A DNA stretch of 64,000 nucleotides, taken from NCBI RefSeq assembly GCF_907164915.1, contig NC_061868.1, forward strand, positions 49,351,689 through 49,415,688, written 5' to 3'. The notes beneath the pieces are model-generated. The model saw only the letters and a list, made by a program, of their open reading frames with translations, did not search any database and was not told the origin of the DNA. This stretch comes from Impatiens glandulifera (Eukaryota > Streptophyta > Magnoliopsida > Ericales > Balsaminaceae). The position numbers and the translations under genes are program-made. Of this stretch, positions 11,739-24,547 are shown piece by piece; positions within the stretch are counted from its first letter, which is position 1; every line of letters starts with the position of its first letter.

Positions 11739-12240
11739 AATATCTGACTATTTAAAAAGAAATCTGCATTGTATAAGACTAAGAGCCATTAATTACTTAT
11801 TAAGAATGCTTAATTAAAATATGTTTGGTATTTAATTAATATTTTAAAATTTAATTAAAGATGTCATTCATATTATATTTATCTCTTGTTAGATAAAGGG
11901 ACGTCCTTTATAACGTTACCATATAAATATATATATATATGGTTGCTCCAAGGCTGGAAGACATAATTAAGAACTAATTAGAATTCTGCATTTATTTATT
12001 TTTATGAATCCGTACAAGTGTAACTAATTACCCTTCAATAAGCATTATTATTAAATTCCACAAAAATATATATTTAAGGCATAGATAGGTTTTTCAAAGC
12101 AAGAAGAATGCCTTCTCAATATATATATATTTTTATATGTCACAAAATTTTCTAATGGTGCCAACTGAGATCATAGCCTAAATATCATATAAATTAATAT
12201 GCTAACGGAGACTAATTAATTTTGAGGCCATATTAGACAA
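10641..12240. other. AHL upstream spacer
   Basis: Contains a GC-richer patch at about 10980-11125 with repeated GAGCCGAGCC units, possibly distal AHL promoter sequence. The rest is strongly AT-rich with poly-A/T tracts. A pure TA microsatellite lies at 11699-11736. No gene recognised. Confidence 0.5.
11699..11736. repeat. (TA)n microsatellite
   Basis: An uninterrupted AT/TA dinucleotide run of about 38 bases. Confidence 0.9.
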
Positions 12241-12839
12241 CAGTTAGTTACGGAGTAGATGAAAACATATCATCGGGTCTATTGGAATGGGTCGGAAAAT
12301 TACCAATAATTGATATATCGAAAATACAGTAACGTAAAATATAAAAAATATTAATTTTTTGTATACCAAAAAAAATTGATAAAGTATGATACTGGTACCA
12401 ATAATATAAATATGAGATTTTTAAAATTTTAATATACTGAAATACCAAAATAATATTTATAAATTAAAATATGAGAAATTATTAGAGGAGAGAATTAAGT
12501 GGGAGCAATCTAAGATTCTGAAAAATTAACAAATTTTATCTCTTTCCTCACCCTTTATTATTTTTCCATCTAATGATATAGTGACACTTCTTCTAAATTC
12601 CTTCCGTCTATCGTTCCTCTTAAAATATATATAATACTTATAAGTAATTAAATAAAACAAATGAAATTATAAATAATTAAGTAAAACTATATATACTCTT
12701 TATTTTAAAACTTGGATTTACGGATTTAACGCAATTATTATGAAGTTTTTAGCAAATTAAATGATAACCAATGAATTAATTCATCTTAATAAATTTATTT
12801 TCTTCTAAAAATAGACTTAATGAAGTTTAATATGTTATC

Positions 12840-13555
12840 AAGTTGAGACGGAAAGTTTAATTCTAATCTAGCTTGGGAGTTTATTTGTGAGAGGGGGAAC
12901 GATGTGTGTTGGACTCGTGTTGTATGGTTCTCCAAAATCATTTCGAGACAACAATTTGTGTTATGGTTGTTGTTTATGAAAAGACTTTTAACTAAGGATC
13001 GACTTAAGCGGTTTATGGATATTCCGGATTCTAAATGTCTTCTTTGTGATGACAATGAAGAGATGATGAATCATTTATTTGGTGGCTGTCCGTTTACACT
13101 CGAGTTATGGAGATGATATACAAAAGCTATGGAGTTAGCTTTTTTCCCCTCGGATTGGATTGATATCAAAGAGATGGTCATCTTGAAAGCTAAAGGTAAT
13201 CTTTTTCATTCAAATATGTTTAAATGTGGTTTTGCTTCTATAGTTTACCATATTTGGATGGAAAGAAATTCAAGAGTATTCACGAGTGTGAGAGGTTGTG
13301 TTGATGATGTTTGGAATATCATAAAGTTTTATTGCAATTCCCTTGTTCGGACTTGGAGGCAAATTCCCAAAAATGAGCAAAATTGGTGTTTATATCAAAA
13401 TTGGGACATTAACTATTATAAAGTCACTCAATCTAGCAACTTCAAGGCGAGATCATAAAGTTATTATTAATTCAAAAACACGACGAAATTTGAAATACAA
13501 GAGTATATTAATTTTGTCTAACCGTAGTAACATATTGAATTGTTTTTAAGTAAAT
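12840..13555 (+). mobile_element. 5'-truncated LINE 3' end with RT zinc-binding domain (copy 2)
   Basis: Conceptual translation reads DGKFNSNLAWEF then CWTRVVWFSKIISRQQ, followed by KRLLTKDRLKRF and the zinc cluster CLLCDDNEEMMNHLFGGC. This is the zf-RVT domain (PF13966 type) of plant LINE polyproteins. A stop near 13115 interrupts it; the frame resumes at 13129 and continues to 13458 with YHIWMERNSRVF and TWRQIPKNEQNW. The tail is homologous to copy 1 at 7130-7560. No endonuclease or RT core precedes it, so this is a 5'-truncated, broken insertion. Flanks at 12280-12480 and 13560-13760 share GGTATACC/GTACCGA-type motifs, as if it had landed inside another repeat. Confidence 0.8.
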
Positions 13556-13869
13556 ATGGTTTTTTCAATATGAGCGGTATAATACGGATGCATCACTAAA
13601 ATAATGGTATAAACTCAATATTCGGTAGGATCGGTATGTTATTTGTATCATATCAAAGTATCAGTACGATAACGATGTGATTTTCCATGTACTAAAATTT
13701 TCAATACTATATAAAGTATGGATAAAAAAATTATGGTATATCGTACCGACCCACCATTATAGTTATGTGTTTGAATCTTTTCACTATAACAATTTATAAA
13801 TAAATCAAAATTTTTTGAGGAAATATTTAGATTTAATTTGTATGACAATTGACAAAGTTGATTAGGAGA

Positions 13870-15080
13870 GCTAAACAATGGGTTGGATCAACACGAACTC
13901 ACACGATACAACGTTAACACGATATTAGTACGGAACAATACAATACGATATTATCTCACTCGAGTCGTGAGTTGGACACGACACAAACACAAGATGACAC
14001 AATCACGACACAATTATGAGTTTATACGATTGTAACACGGTCACGAGTTGAACATAGACATGATACGAGTATACAAACGAAATGACATAAACACAATTAG
14101 TCACATAACTTAAGCTACTCAACTTTACATTAATATTGTTTCAAAATCTATTTATATTCTCGTTCAATTAATAAATTATTTAATTATATAAATGTAATAT
14201 AAATAATTAAAACTAAACATACTGAAATAAAATATTAATTTAAATAATATAAATTAAAATATTTTTTTTTATATCAATAGAAATATGAGTCTCTTACTAA
14301 AATATTCAGATATTACTTTTTATTAATGAATGTATTTATTTATTTTTGAAATTTTAAATTATTTTATAATTTTAATTATTGTTAATATATTAAATAATAA
14401 ATATATTATAATAATTTAATTTTGATAGTTTAATAATATATATTTATAATTTCTACCTACCTTTCAATTAAATTATAATATAATAATATATATTTATAAA
14501 TATGTTAACTATAAATTTATTAAATTTTTACTCACCTTTCTCATTTCCTTCCCAAAATTATCCACACATTTCTTATTTTCTTTCTCAAATTACTCACAAT
14601 TACATTAATTAATATTTTTAATTTAAATCTATTTACATTCTCATTTAATTAATAAATTATTAGCTAATTTTATTTAGATAATTATTGATAAATTTTAAAA
14701 CATATTTCAAATAGTTGATATTCAAATTATTATTTAACTTATTAAATTAATTTAAAAAATTTAAATTAAATAAATTAATAATTCATATTTTATTATTTTT
14801 ATTAACAATATAATTTAATATATATATAAATAATTAATATGAGTATGTCAATAAACGACATGACACACATGAAAACGGGTATCAACACGATACAATTGGG
14901 TTGAAACTCTAGTCGGAATAACACGAAACACGAATTAGCACGACACGAATAAATTTGTGAATACGAATTAACACGACACGAAAGAGCTTGTGAGGATCCT
15001 AATATTTTGATTTTAGTTGTCTTGAATAACGTGTAAAATTAAGACACGACACAACACGGCTGAGAGTCTAACACGACTTC
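13870..15080. repeat. ACACGAC-rich dispersed repeat, unclassified
   Basis: Both ends (about 13885-14100 and 14850-15075) are dense in ACACGACAC, AACACGA and CACGATAC variants. The middle is extremely AT-rich and carries an internal direct repeat: the ctattta(t/c)attctc..ttaattaataaattatt block occurs near 14147 and again near 14627. The pattern is a familiar plant repeat type, but termini and coding capacity are not visible. Confidence 0.45.
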
Positions 15081-16807
15081 TCAAATCGAATAATAATGTT
15101 TAGACATATGTTCAACTGTAGGTTAGTTACCTTGAATAATTCTTAAATAAAATAATGTATTGAAATATGGGCATGTATGTAAAAAGTATTTTATTTTTTT
15201 TCAACCTTGGAAATGTTGATATTCATGATGTACCACTGCTCTCAAAATGTGTTTAGATCTTATTTAATTTTAGAAACAAAATAATTTATATATTTTTGAA
15301 ACTGAGCCAGAGTTTGGATAGGATAGGTTGTTGGGATTCTCGATCTCTTTCTTTCTGAAACTGATGTTTTCTTTCTCTCTCTTTCTCGCATGACTACCGG
15401 GGACGAATATCCATGAAAACGAAGATGCTTCTTGTCGCTAAATTGCATGTATTAATTATTATTAATATATTATAATTATTCAACCATTGTTTCAGCTGAC
15501 AATTAATAGGTAGTAGCTACTGTGATCAAAATGGTGGTCCCTAACTACTAATTCGTCTTTATATATAGATCTATCACACGCAACTACATGCTTATTAAAT
15601 TTGAAAAAATTACAATTTCGATTTAAAATTTAGTTATGTTCGGTTTTAGTTTATTTAAAAAATGTTAGAGTAAAATGAGTTTTGAAAAAATTATTAGTTT
15701 TAGATTATTTGAATTATTTTTTACAAAAATATTATTTTTATCTTGTTATTTATCATTTAAACATCCAAATGTCATTCATAATAATAGGTTAAAATACTAA
15801 AATATTTTTACAATGTTTAATTTATTTTTAAAAAGTTATATTATCAAAAATAGAAATTATTTAAACACAACAAAACAAAAAAGTTATAGAAATCAAAAAC
15901 TAAAATTTATGAAATTAAGAGATTAACTAGCTAGCAGTAACTTCTTATGGGGATAAATTTTACAATCGAATTACACGCTTTCCAAAACAAATCTAAGAAA
16001 GTTGGGTAAGTTTATCTGTTTTCTGTGTCATCTTCATGGGTAAAAATGTAATATATATTTTTATAAACTTTTTAATCATTATTTTTTCCGTGAAGGCAAG
16101 TAGGAGTTGGTCACTAAGATACATATTTATTTAATAATCCTAAAAGAACACTTTGAAAAAAACTATGGATTTCATAATCTCAACTTTTACCAATTAATCT
16201 AGTTAGGGTTTATAAGGCAGTAAATGACAGTAAACCTAAAATAAACGTTTAAAAATGAATGGTTGCAATAATTTGAGGATCTTATGATTGTTGTACACTT
16301 GTAAGAGAGAGGAATAGGTAGTCAAAGGTCAAAGTAATTTAATGAAAAAAAAAATGTATATGTAATTAGTGTAGTTGTCATGTCGCTCTCCCATGTGGCC
16401 TTAATTATCGAAAAATGTCAAACAGATATGGCCATCGATCACCACATTTCTTGCATTCTCATTATTAAATTTTGATCATTTGAAATTATTCAAAATTTCA
16501 GATTTGTTTGATCTGGGATTATTTTAATCTAAAATTTAGATTATGAAATCCAAATTTTGAAATCTAATAACTTTGTTGGATTATATAGATTAAATCATTT
16601 TAAAAAATAATTTAATATTTTTATTGATAAAGTAATTGATGATATAATAAAATATATATTTTTTAAAATCTAAGATAATCAAAGTGGTTATTATGAGAAT
16701 GACCTTTAATTAAATGCTAGTGTATTAAATGTATATTAAAATATTTGTTGAAAGGATGTAGATTTTGCTAATTTAAATATATATTGAAAAAAGTTCATTT
16801 CATTATA

Positions 16808-16860
<53 letters not shown>

Positions 16861-17390
16861 AAAAAGTAAAGAATGAGAAAAAAAATCCATTTAATATTAT
16901 TATTTTCTTCTTATATATATATATATATAAAAAGTAGGCACTCCCCTTAATCATAGTTTTAGTTAGGGATGATGATTAAGTTTTCAGTTAATCCATAATT
17001 AATTATTTAACCAACAGAATATAGTTCGGTTCTCCATCTTGTTTAATGAAGTCTTATTTAAAGAACATGATGAGATCTTTAAAATAATCGGACTATTTTA
17101 ATATACATTTTTTGAGATAATTCATTATATCCACTAATCAGAATATATATTTTACTATCAAATCATCTACAAAATTGTAATTAATAAAATAATTTAAGAG
17201 ATTATTTAAATAAGTTTTTTATATAAAAAGATTTATATGTATTAATAAAAAACATATAATATTTAATTAGTTATTAACTAAAAAGACTAGAGTTGGTTGA
17301 AAAGATGATAAATTTTATAGGAGATTATATAAATAATATCATAATATAACATTCTAGCTAACAACATTTATCCAACAAATAAACCGTTGC
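15081..17390. other. AT-rich spacer without recognisable genes
   Basis: Low-complexity DNA with TA runs, the longest at 16808-16857 and another at 16913-16928. Small open frames here (for example 15260-15448 and 16736-16954, minus strand) follow simple repeats and look spurious. Confidence 0.6.
16808..16857. repeat. (TA)n microsatellite
   Basis: About 50 bases of uninterrupted AT dinucleotides. Confidence 0.9.
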
Positions 17391-17399
17391 ATGCATAAA

Positions 17400-17680
17400 T
17401 TTATGTGTGGTCGTATATTTTTCCGACACAAATGTATATGATCGGTTAAATGTCACCGGCGCATATATGTGCTTTGTCGAAACAAATTTATTTGCAGGTA
17501 TATCATCTTAACAATGCTCATATAAGTGTCGGGTAGATATTACCGGCGTATAGGTGTCCATTAACGACATTTTATAAGTATAAAGTCGGAAAGTTTTATC
17601 AACGCATATATATTTTACCGACAATTATTTGAGTATCTGTAATTTTTACCTGCGCATGAATCCACCCTACCGACAATAAG
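17400..17680. repeat. CACTA-like subterminal repeat array
   Basis: Four degenerate copies of an ACCGGCGCATATATGT-type core occur at about 17455, 17542, 17598 and 17648. They alternate with CCGACA or TTGTCG motifs. Arrays of ACCG(A/G)CGCA plus CGACA units are typical of the subterminal regions of plant CACTA (En/Spm) transposons, which bind the element's own protein. I could not find a CACTA terminus or a transposase, so this is an orphan end. Confidence 0.45.
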
Positions 17681-17688
17681 GTGTGCTG

Positions 17689-17776
17689 GCATATTCTTTG
17701 GTATTTTCACTCACTTTATTTTTTTTTAGCACCGCTAGCATATTCTTTGATATTTTTACTCACTTTATTTTTTTCA
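17689..17776. repeat. direct duplication, 49-bp period
   Basis: A 38-39 base unit starting gcatattcttt at 17689 recurs at 17738 with about three mismatches. Confidence 0.8.
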
Positions 17777-17932
17777 GATATATATTATACATTCGTAAAA
17801 TTATTGGGAATAAGAAATGAGCATAAATTGGGAAGACCTAACCCCAACACTAACATAACCAAAAATATTAGTTTGGAATGAATTTATTTGGGTTGAGTTG
17901 AATTCAGATTGAATTTAATTCGTATTGGTTAA

Positions 17933-18880
17933 TGTCACAAAGGATTATTACGCAGCGGATTTTTACTAACTTTTTCTCCCTTGTGCGGCTTGTTTTGCGT
18001 ACCAAAACAATCAGCCAAACTCAACATCGAGGTTTATTTTTCGCACAGAAATAAACAACGAATTCACAACAATCGACACGCCCAACTTTATAATTTTATT
18101 TCGCTCACAAATAACGATTATAAAGAAGACTATAAACTCACTTGGCTGCACACAAAAAGACTCTCACTAGCTGTGGGTATTTTTCTACCAAAACTCAACC
18201 AATCGTCTTTGTGCAGCTCAAGATGTATTTATAGTCTTGGAGATAACAATCAGCTTAAAGGAAAATAACCAACTCCGCAGAGTGGGGAAAAACCGTTTGG
18301 CAGTTATTGCTGGACTTGGTCCTAATTGCTGTTGGGCGACTGAACGTGGGTCTTCCTCGGTCCTAACTGCTGCTGGACTGCTGGACGTGGGTCTAACTGC
18401 AAGTAGTGGATCTTAACTGCCCCATTACTTCAGTCTCACTTCCTTCATCGGTCCTAGCTATTGTTGGACTGCTAGACGTGGGTCTAACTGTAAGTAGTGG
18501 GATGCAATTGCCCACTATGACCACGTTTTCCACCAATCCCAACTGCTCCCGAGATTTCTGCCACATCTGCCCATCAGCTTGATTCTTTTCCGCGCATCCT
18601 CTCAATGCACCTAGCGTTGTCACCCCGCCTAGGTCGCACGCACACGACCACACTTAAGCTTGGTCTCGGCACTCCGCCTCATGCCAAGACAAACACGCGT
18701 GCTAACATCCATCTCTCGGTCCTTGTATTAAAACTCGCGCCCCGATAGAAACTTTGGACACTTAGCACTCTGCAACTCTGGTGCCCATGCCGCACACCCG
18801 CAACATTCTTTTTAGGCACCTCTCGGTAATGGCCCTCCGCAATCAAGCCAAGACCGAGGCCAACATTTAAGGCTGTAACA
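17933..18880 (+). mobile_element. probable solo LTR of an LTR retrotransposon (948 bp)
   Basis: The segment starts TGTCACA and ends TGTAACA, so it has the TG...CA ends of an LTR, and the terminal 7-mers are inverted copies with one mismatch. The five bases on either side are GTTAA (17928-17932) and GTTAG (18881-18885), a nearly perfect 5-bp target duplication. It is GC-richer than its surroundings and contains a TATA-like TATTTATAG at about 18225 after a CTCAAG motif, as in Copia-type LTR promoters. It also has internal duplications of a CTGGACGTGGGTCTAACTG-type unit (about 18375 and 18470). No gag/pol flanks it. Confidence 0.55.
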
Positions 18881-19975
18881 GTTAGAGTTAACCAAATTAA
18901 ATAAGTTTAATTAAATTATTTTCATCTCTCTTTCGTTGCTCTACATTTTCATCATCTCTGCCTCCATTTCACTTAGCAAGCATTTATATGAAGTGAGATC
19001 AATGTTGGGAGGGGATATTAAGCAGAGGCCGACAAAATCGAATTTCTTTGGCATCAACGCAGCTAAACCCTCTATTATGAGTATGTTTCTTTAGCATTGA
19101 AGGGAGCTAATCATCTTGTTCTTTATCAATTTCCCAATTGAAGTAGTCGATGATAGTTTTCCTAATTTTTCTAGCTCAACCGATGCCTTATATAGTGTTA
19201 CAGATTTTATGATATGTTAATTACTATAAATTTTTTTAAGAAATGTTATTGTATTTCATGAATAGTTGGCATGTCTCAACCTTTCAAGTACATAATAAGG
19301 GATTAATAATCAATCTTTGGAGTTTGTTGAAGTTAATGAATAAATGTTGTTTTTAAAGCTAAATTAATCAGACTTAAATTACAAATGCATGTTGTATTAA
19401 GTCTAATTAGATTTGCAAACTCACAAAATCAAACAAGTGCTCATGTAATTGGATTACTTTTCAAAAACTGATTTGTAACATTGGCATAAGCTTAAGTTAG
19501 TTTGATTGCATTCCATTGAATCATGCATTATTTAGAAATTGCTTTATTAGCTTGCAAAATATGTCATTCAAATTATATTCATGGTTGATAAACATCTTAC
19601 ATGGGTTCATTAAGATATTTATTATAACTTGTTCCATGTTGGTACAAAGTGATTGAAGCTTGTATTTCAATTTATGGTTATTTGAAGCCATGAAAGAGTT
19701 GAAATTTATTTGAATATTGATTTCTTGTGTAACTTTTTATCTTTATCAAATCTATTTAAATATGATGTTTGCAAGTATCTCTCAAATGATAACGTCCAAA
19801 TTATTATTTTTAATATTGTCTTTTTAGTTTGTGTAATATACTATAAATTTTCATGATGTTAGTCTTTTAAAATGCAAAGTTTGATAATTTAGAATTTTAC
19901 AACTCTAATAAATAAGATGTCTTAAATAGAAGAGTTGGTTGATGCCAAAGACATGAGTAATAATGCATCTAATTC
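18881..19975. other. spacer, possibly the 5' part of the adjacent hAT fossil
   Basis: AT-rich sequence with no surviving frame. It may include the left end and leader of the dead hAT element that becomes recognisable at about 19980, but no terminal inverted repeat could be identified. Confidence 0.4.
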
Positions 19976-19979
19976 TACA

Positions 19980-21640
19980 AGTTCAAAAATACAAAGAAAA
20001 AAATGATGCCAAGGTCGGATGTGTGAATCCATTTCGAAAGATTTGAAAATATGAGGGAAATCCGATATATAGGTGCATACATTATAAGAAAGTGTATATT
20101 GCATCATCGAGATATGGAACAAACACCTTGAAATAATATTTAAATAGTTGTCAAGCAAATCTTTCGTGAGAAAATGGTCTAGGCACAAGAAATATAGGCT
20201 CTCCTCCAACATTAAATTTGATCAAGATAATGTTCATAAAACTTTGGCACATATGATCATAATAGATGAGCTTCGTTTTTTTTCATGAATGGGAAAGATT
20301 TAAGCATTTTATGTCATATGGTTGTCCTAAGCTTTAAATTTTATCAAGATGGACAATGGCTAGAGAATAGTGTTCAAAGGGTTTTCATTATTACATAAAC
20401 TTGGACTCCGGTTAAAAATAGTAATTTATTTGTGTATGACTTGTCATTTTGTTACTAATGATTTGAAGTTAAATAAAGAATATTATGCTTATGTCTGATT
20501 TCAAGTCACTCTAGCAAATCAATTGGAAAAACGATAAAAAAAAAATATTTGATTAATTAAGGAATTGATAAGATACACACTGTTAGTGGCATAGTATAAC
20601 ATTTTTTTTATGAATTAGAGAACTATCATTTTGAAAGGAAAATTGGTGCAAATATGATGCATTGCCCATACTGTGAATTTACTGGTTACAGATTGTTTGA
20701 AAGAAGTGAACGATTCTATGATGATTTTGTTTGATGTCTCAACTCATTGGTATTCTACTTATTTAATGTTGAACACTGCTAAAAAAAATTTGAAAAGGTA
20801 TTCGATAGATATAAAAGAGAATATGTTAATCTTTTGTTTGACCTTAATAACAGAGTTGGGATGTCAGAAGTTGATGATTGGACATACACTCACGTTTTAT
20901 TTTATGTTGAAACATTTTGATGACCTCATGTTATGAGTATTTCAAATGTAACTTGCAATATTTTACTTAAAAAGATTAATATGGTTCACTGCATATTGCA
21001 AGATTATGAAAATAGTGAGGACGTACAAATATGTGACATGACAAGAAAATAAATAAAAAGAAATATGAGATATAAAAAAAATGAATAAGTTGATCTTTAT
21101 ATACATTATCATTGATCTCGTCAAAAGATGAATTATGTCAAGTATGTTTAAAAGAAATGTATGGTAAAAAAATTGGGGTTAGAATGAGTATGCAAATGAA
21201 ACAAGATATATGTGAATTATACAATGCATACAAATATGAGTTGAATCATCTAGTGATACAAATGAAAGAGTTCAACTAAGTGAATTGTTGTCTCAATTAA
21301 TTTCAATGAAAGACACAATGATATTGTGTTATAATAGGCACAAAATGAGAAGATTAGGTGAAGAAATAAAATCTAAATTTGACAAATATTTAAATGAAGA
21401 TACCGAGAAAGATGTTAATGGATTTAATGTTTTGGAATGATAGAAAATAAATTTTCATAGATTTTCTATCCTTTCACAAATGACTCATGATGTACAGATA
21501 GTTTCGGTCTCCACTGTTGCTTCAAAGTGAGCATATAGTAATCCTAGAAGAGTTTTAATTGATTTCAAAAGTTTACTTCGTAAATTGTTCAAGGCTAATA
21601 TGTGCTCAAAATTGACTTAGGACACAACATTCACCTTTTA
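19980..21640 (+). pseudogene. dead hAT-family transposase (BED / RNase H-like / dimerisation remnants)
   Basis: Plus-strand fragments in shifting frames line up in order with a plant hAT (Ac / RICESLEEPER-like) transposase. A BED zinc-finger relic lies at about 20067-20170 (YRCIHYKKVYIASSRYGTN then YLNSCQANLS, second Cys lost, in-frame stop). A FKHFMSYGCPKL..SRWTMAR segment lies at about 20300-20365. The frame 20673-20936 carries LVTDCLKEVNDS and FDVSTHWYSTYLML, matching the conserved DV.TRW.STY core. CQVCLKEMYG follows at about 21140-21170. At 21480-21610 DVQIVSVSTVAS..AYS..RRVL is the C-terminal dimerisation domain. Many stops and frameshifts show it is long inactive. Confidence 0.8.
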
Positions 21641-23687
21641 TTGATATTACTTAAAAATTATAACATGGAAACATTAGAGAACCGTATAATATACTATTAT
21701 AATTATAAGTTTTTATCATATTTTAAATTTAAATTTGTATAACATTCGTCGGAGTCGTCGTTAATGGAAATATCGGAAATATGATGACTGTCAAACAAAA
21801 ACAAAAGTATATGTTTAGCTTAATTCATATTTAAAATATATATTAGATGATTTGTATGTAACCCTTATTTATTTTAAGTATAGAAGATTTCGATTTTAGC
21901 ACATGTTATATATATATATATATATATATTACCACTTTTATAATAAAATTAAAACCGAAATATAATCGTTGACTAGCTAGACTGTCTCATGAATCATCCA
22001 AGGACTATTATCCGTTAGAACTTGGGCTAACAATGGACAATCACTCACACGTTATTGGGCTTTAAATGTGCATTCCTTTGGTTTAAAAAAAAACAATCCA
22101 TTGGGCTTGTTTCTACTGTCTGGCTCTGTTTGCGTCCAATCATTTATTGGCATTGATAAAGTTGGTTGTATTATATTATTATTGAGTGTGAAATTTTCCT
22201 CATGACATGGCTCACTTAGAGTTAGAGATATAACTTATAAGTCTCCATTATTATTATAATTATTACTATTATTATGGATTGAACATTTCATATAATTTAT
22301 ATTTATTAGTTATAGTTATTTTATCATATTTAAATTAAAATGGATGATAATGGGTATGCTTTATATGAGAGTGGAGTTCATCATAAAAATATGGGTTCCA
22401 CTTTAACAAAATGATATCTTTGCCATTAAATTAATAAATATGCTGATGATGCAGCAATCAATTCATTCATACATGGACATCACCATTTCCACAAGTTTTA
22501 GGTGAACTTATTATCTTGCAATTAATTTTGTGAAGGATCACACACTTTTTTTTTCTTTTTTTTTAATGACCTTAGTTTTTTTTTTTTTTTTTAAATATAA
22601 CTTTATAAGTAAGCCTTATTATATATCATTCTTGCGCAAACTTTTTTTTTTTTTTATAATGGTGTTGTAGACTAACTTATGTGGCCTCTAAACAATATTT
22701 ATAATAATACATAAATTTCATTAATATATAAATAAAATTTATTTATATAATTATATAAGTTAAAGTAGTAGGAATATATATAAAATAGTGTAAATTATAT
22801 AATATTATTATTTATTTTAAAATTATATTTATAATAATTATATATTAATTTATATTAATTTTAGTATAATTAATAATATAAATTACTTATAAGATAAAGA
22901 TTAAAATAATAATTTATATAAATATAAGGGTAAAATAATTCTTTTAATTTCTTAATTTTAAAATATTTCAAAAATTTATAAAAAAAATATAAATTAATAA
23001 TAAAATAAGTTAAATCAGTTATTGATTTAGTTCGATTATTTAAATAAATAAATTGATATTTATTTTTCCAAAAACAGTTTATAGATATTAATATTATATA
23101 ATCGTTTTTCTCGAGTATGATAGATATGTTTTTTACAACAATTTTATATTTTTATTTTTATTTTTATGTTTTGTTTTTTTTTATACTTTCACTAAATTAT
23201 ACTAAAATTCACTAAATTAGACATTTATATTTTTTTATTTATATAATAGTCTCTACTTATTTAAAACTTAATTAATTTAACACGCGTTTTTTTAACTTAA
23301 CTTTTTTTTAACTATAAAATTTGAAATGTATAAATTTGTTTTTTTTAAATAGAATGATTTTATCACTTTTAAATTTTATATATTTATTTTATTTTAATAA
23401 GAGTATTCATTGAATGGTTCGATTAATATGTTATTTATTATCCGTGAATTCGCCCTGATATGTCATGGGCTGTATTAGGTTTAGTCTAAAAATAATATAT
23501 ATTACCTATTTAACCCTTATGTATTCAAATCATTTAAAAATTAGAATAGATGAGTAGTTTAAATGGTTTTCAAGCCTACTATTTTTTTTCTTTCATTATA
23601 TTATGTTCTCTTACTCTAATTTTTATTCTGTGATCAATTGTCTATATCTTCTAATTCGTTCAGATTTAAAAATATATATATAATTCT

Positions 23688-23725
<38 letters not shown>

Positions 23726-24547
23726 AATATTTAAGTTTGACAACATTATTAATTATTAGCTTTAAAAACATATCCTCTTTTACTTGGGACAATTTTAGTC
23801 ATTATCATGGTTTTAATTCACTATAAATCAAACATATGGAGATGTGAGAAAGATTGTGTATCTCCCATTCATCATGTGTGTGGCGAATTGATAATTCATG
23901 CATTATCTTTCTATATATAACATATTAAAGTTAATAAAAGATATATATATACAAAATGTTATCCTGATCCCCGGAGTAATCACATTGAACACGTAATCTT
24001 TGATTTTGTAGATTACTTTAATGGGTTATAACATATATTATTTAGTTTACAAAATTTTGGATTTTTTTTAATTACAAGACTCATTTTACAATTTAATTTA
24101 ATGAATATTCTTATAGGCATGTATATAAATGTGTGTCACAAATACCACCGAAATAATGAGGCATTATTATTGTGAATATTATATATTGTCTCACTTTATT
24201 TGTTATTATTATTAAATTGAAAAGATTTATGTACGAAGAAAATATAAAATAAACTAAAGAGATGTCATGTTCATAGACTAATCAAGAATTGTCACTTTAT
24301 GAGTATGAAAGTTAAATTAATAAAGCAAAAATAAAAGGAAAAGAAGCACAATTTCTTCCCCTTTTTTGGCACCAACAAAGGAACTTCACGAAATAAGTCC
24401 CATTTTTGTTGTCTAAATCATCATTTTTTTTAGCTAACAAACAAATTTCTTTTGCTTCTCTCATTATTCACGCAATCTTATTTCCCAATAAGAAAGATCC
24501 ATAAATCCCACAAAAAATAAAACACATTTAGTTTCTTCCCCCAATCC
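21641..24547. other. AT-rich spacer upstream of the MATE gene
   Basis: Contains TA runs (about 21909-21929 and 23690-23720), T tracts, and some TTGGGCT/GGGCTT motifs at 22024-22110. No gene is recognised. The last ~200 bp before 24548 must include the promoter and leader of the DTX56-like gene, but no clear TATA position can be fixed. Confidence 0.5.

Noticed and set aside
12248..12448. 66-codon minus-strand frame
   Set aside because: AT-driven frame within the GGTATACC-type repeat flanking the LINE tail; no homology recognised.
17981..18268. 95-codon plus-strand frame
   Set aside because: Lies inside the probable solo LTR and has no protein-family resemblance.
18393..18653. 86-codon minus-strand frame in GC-rich DNA
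   Set aside because: Also inside the LTR; its composition reflects the duplicated LTR blocks, not a coding sequence.
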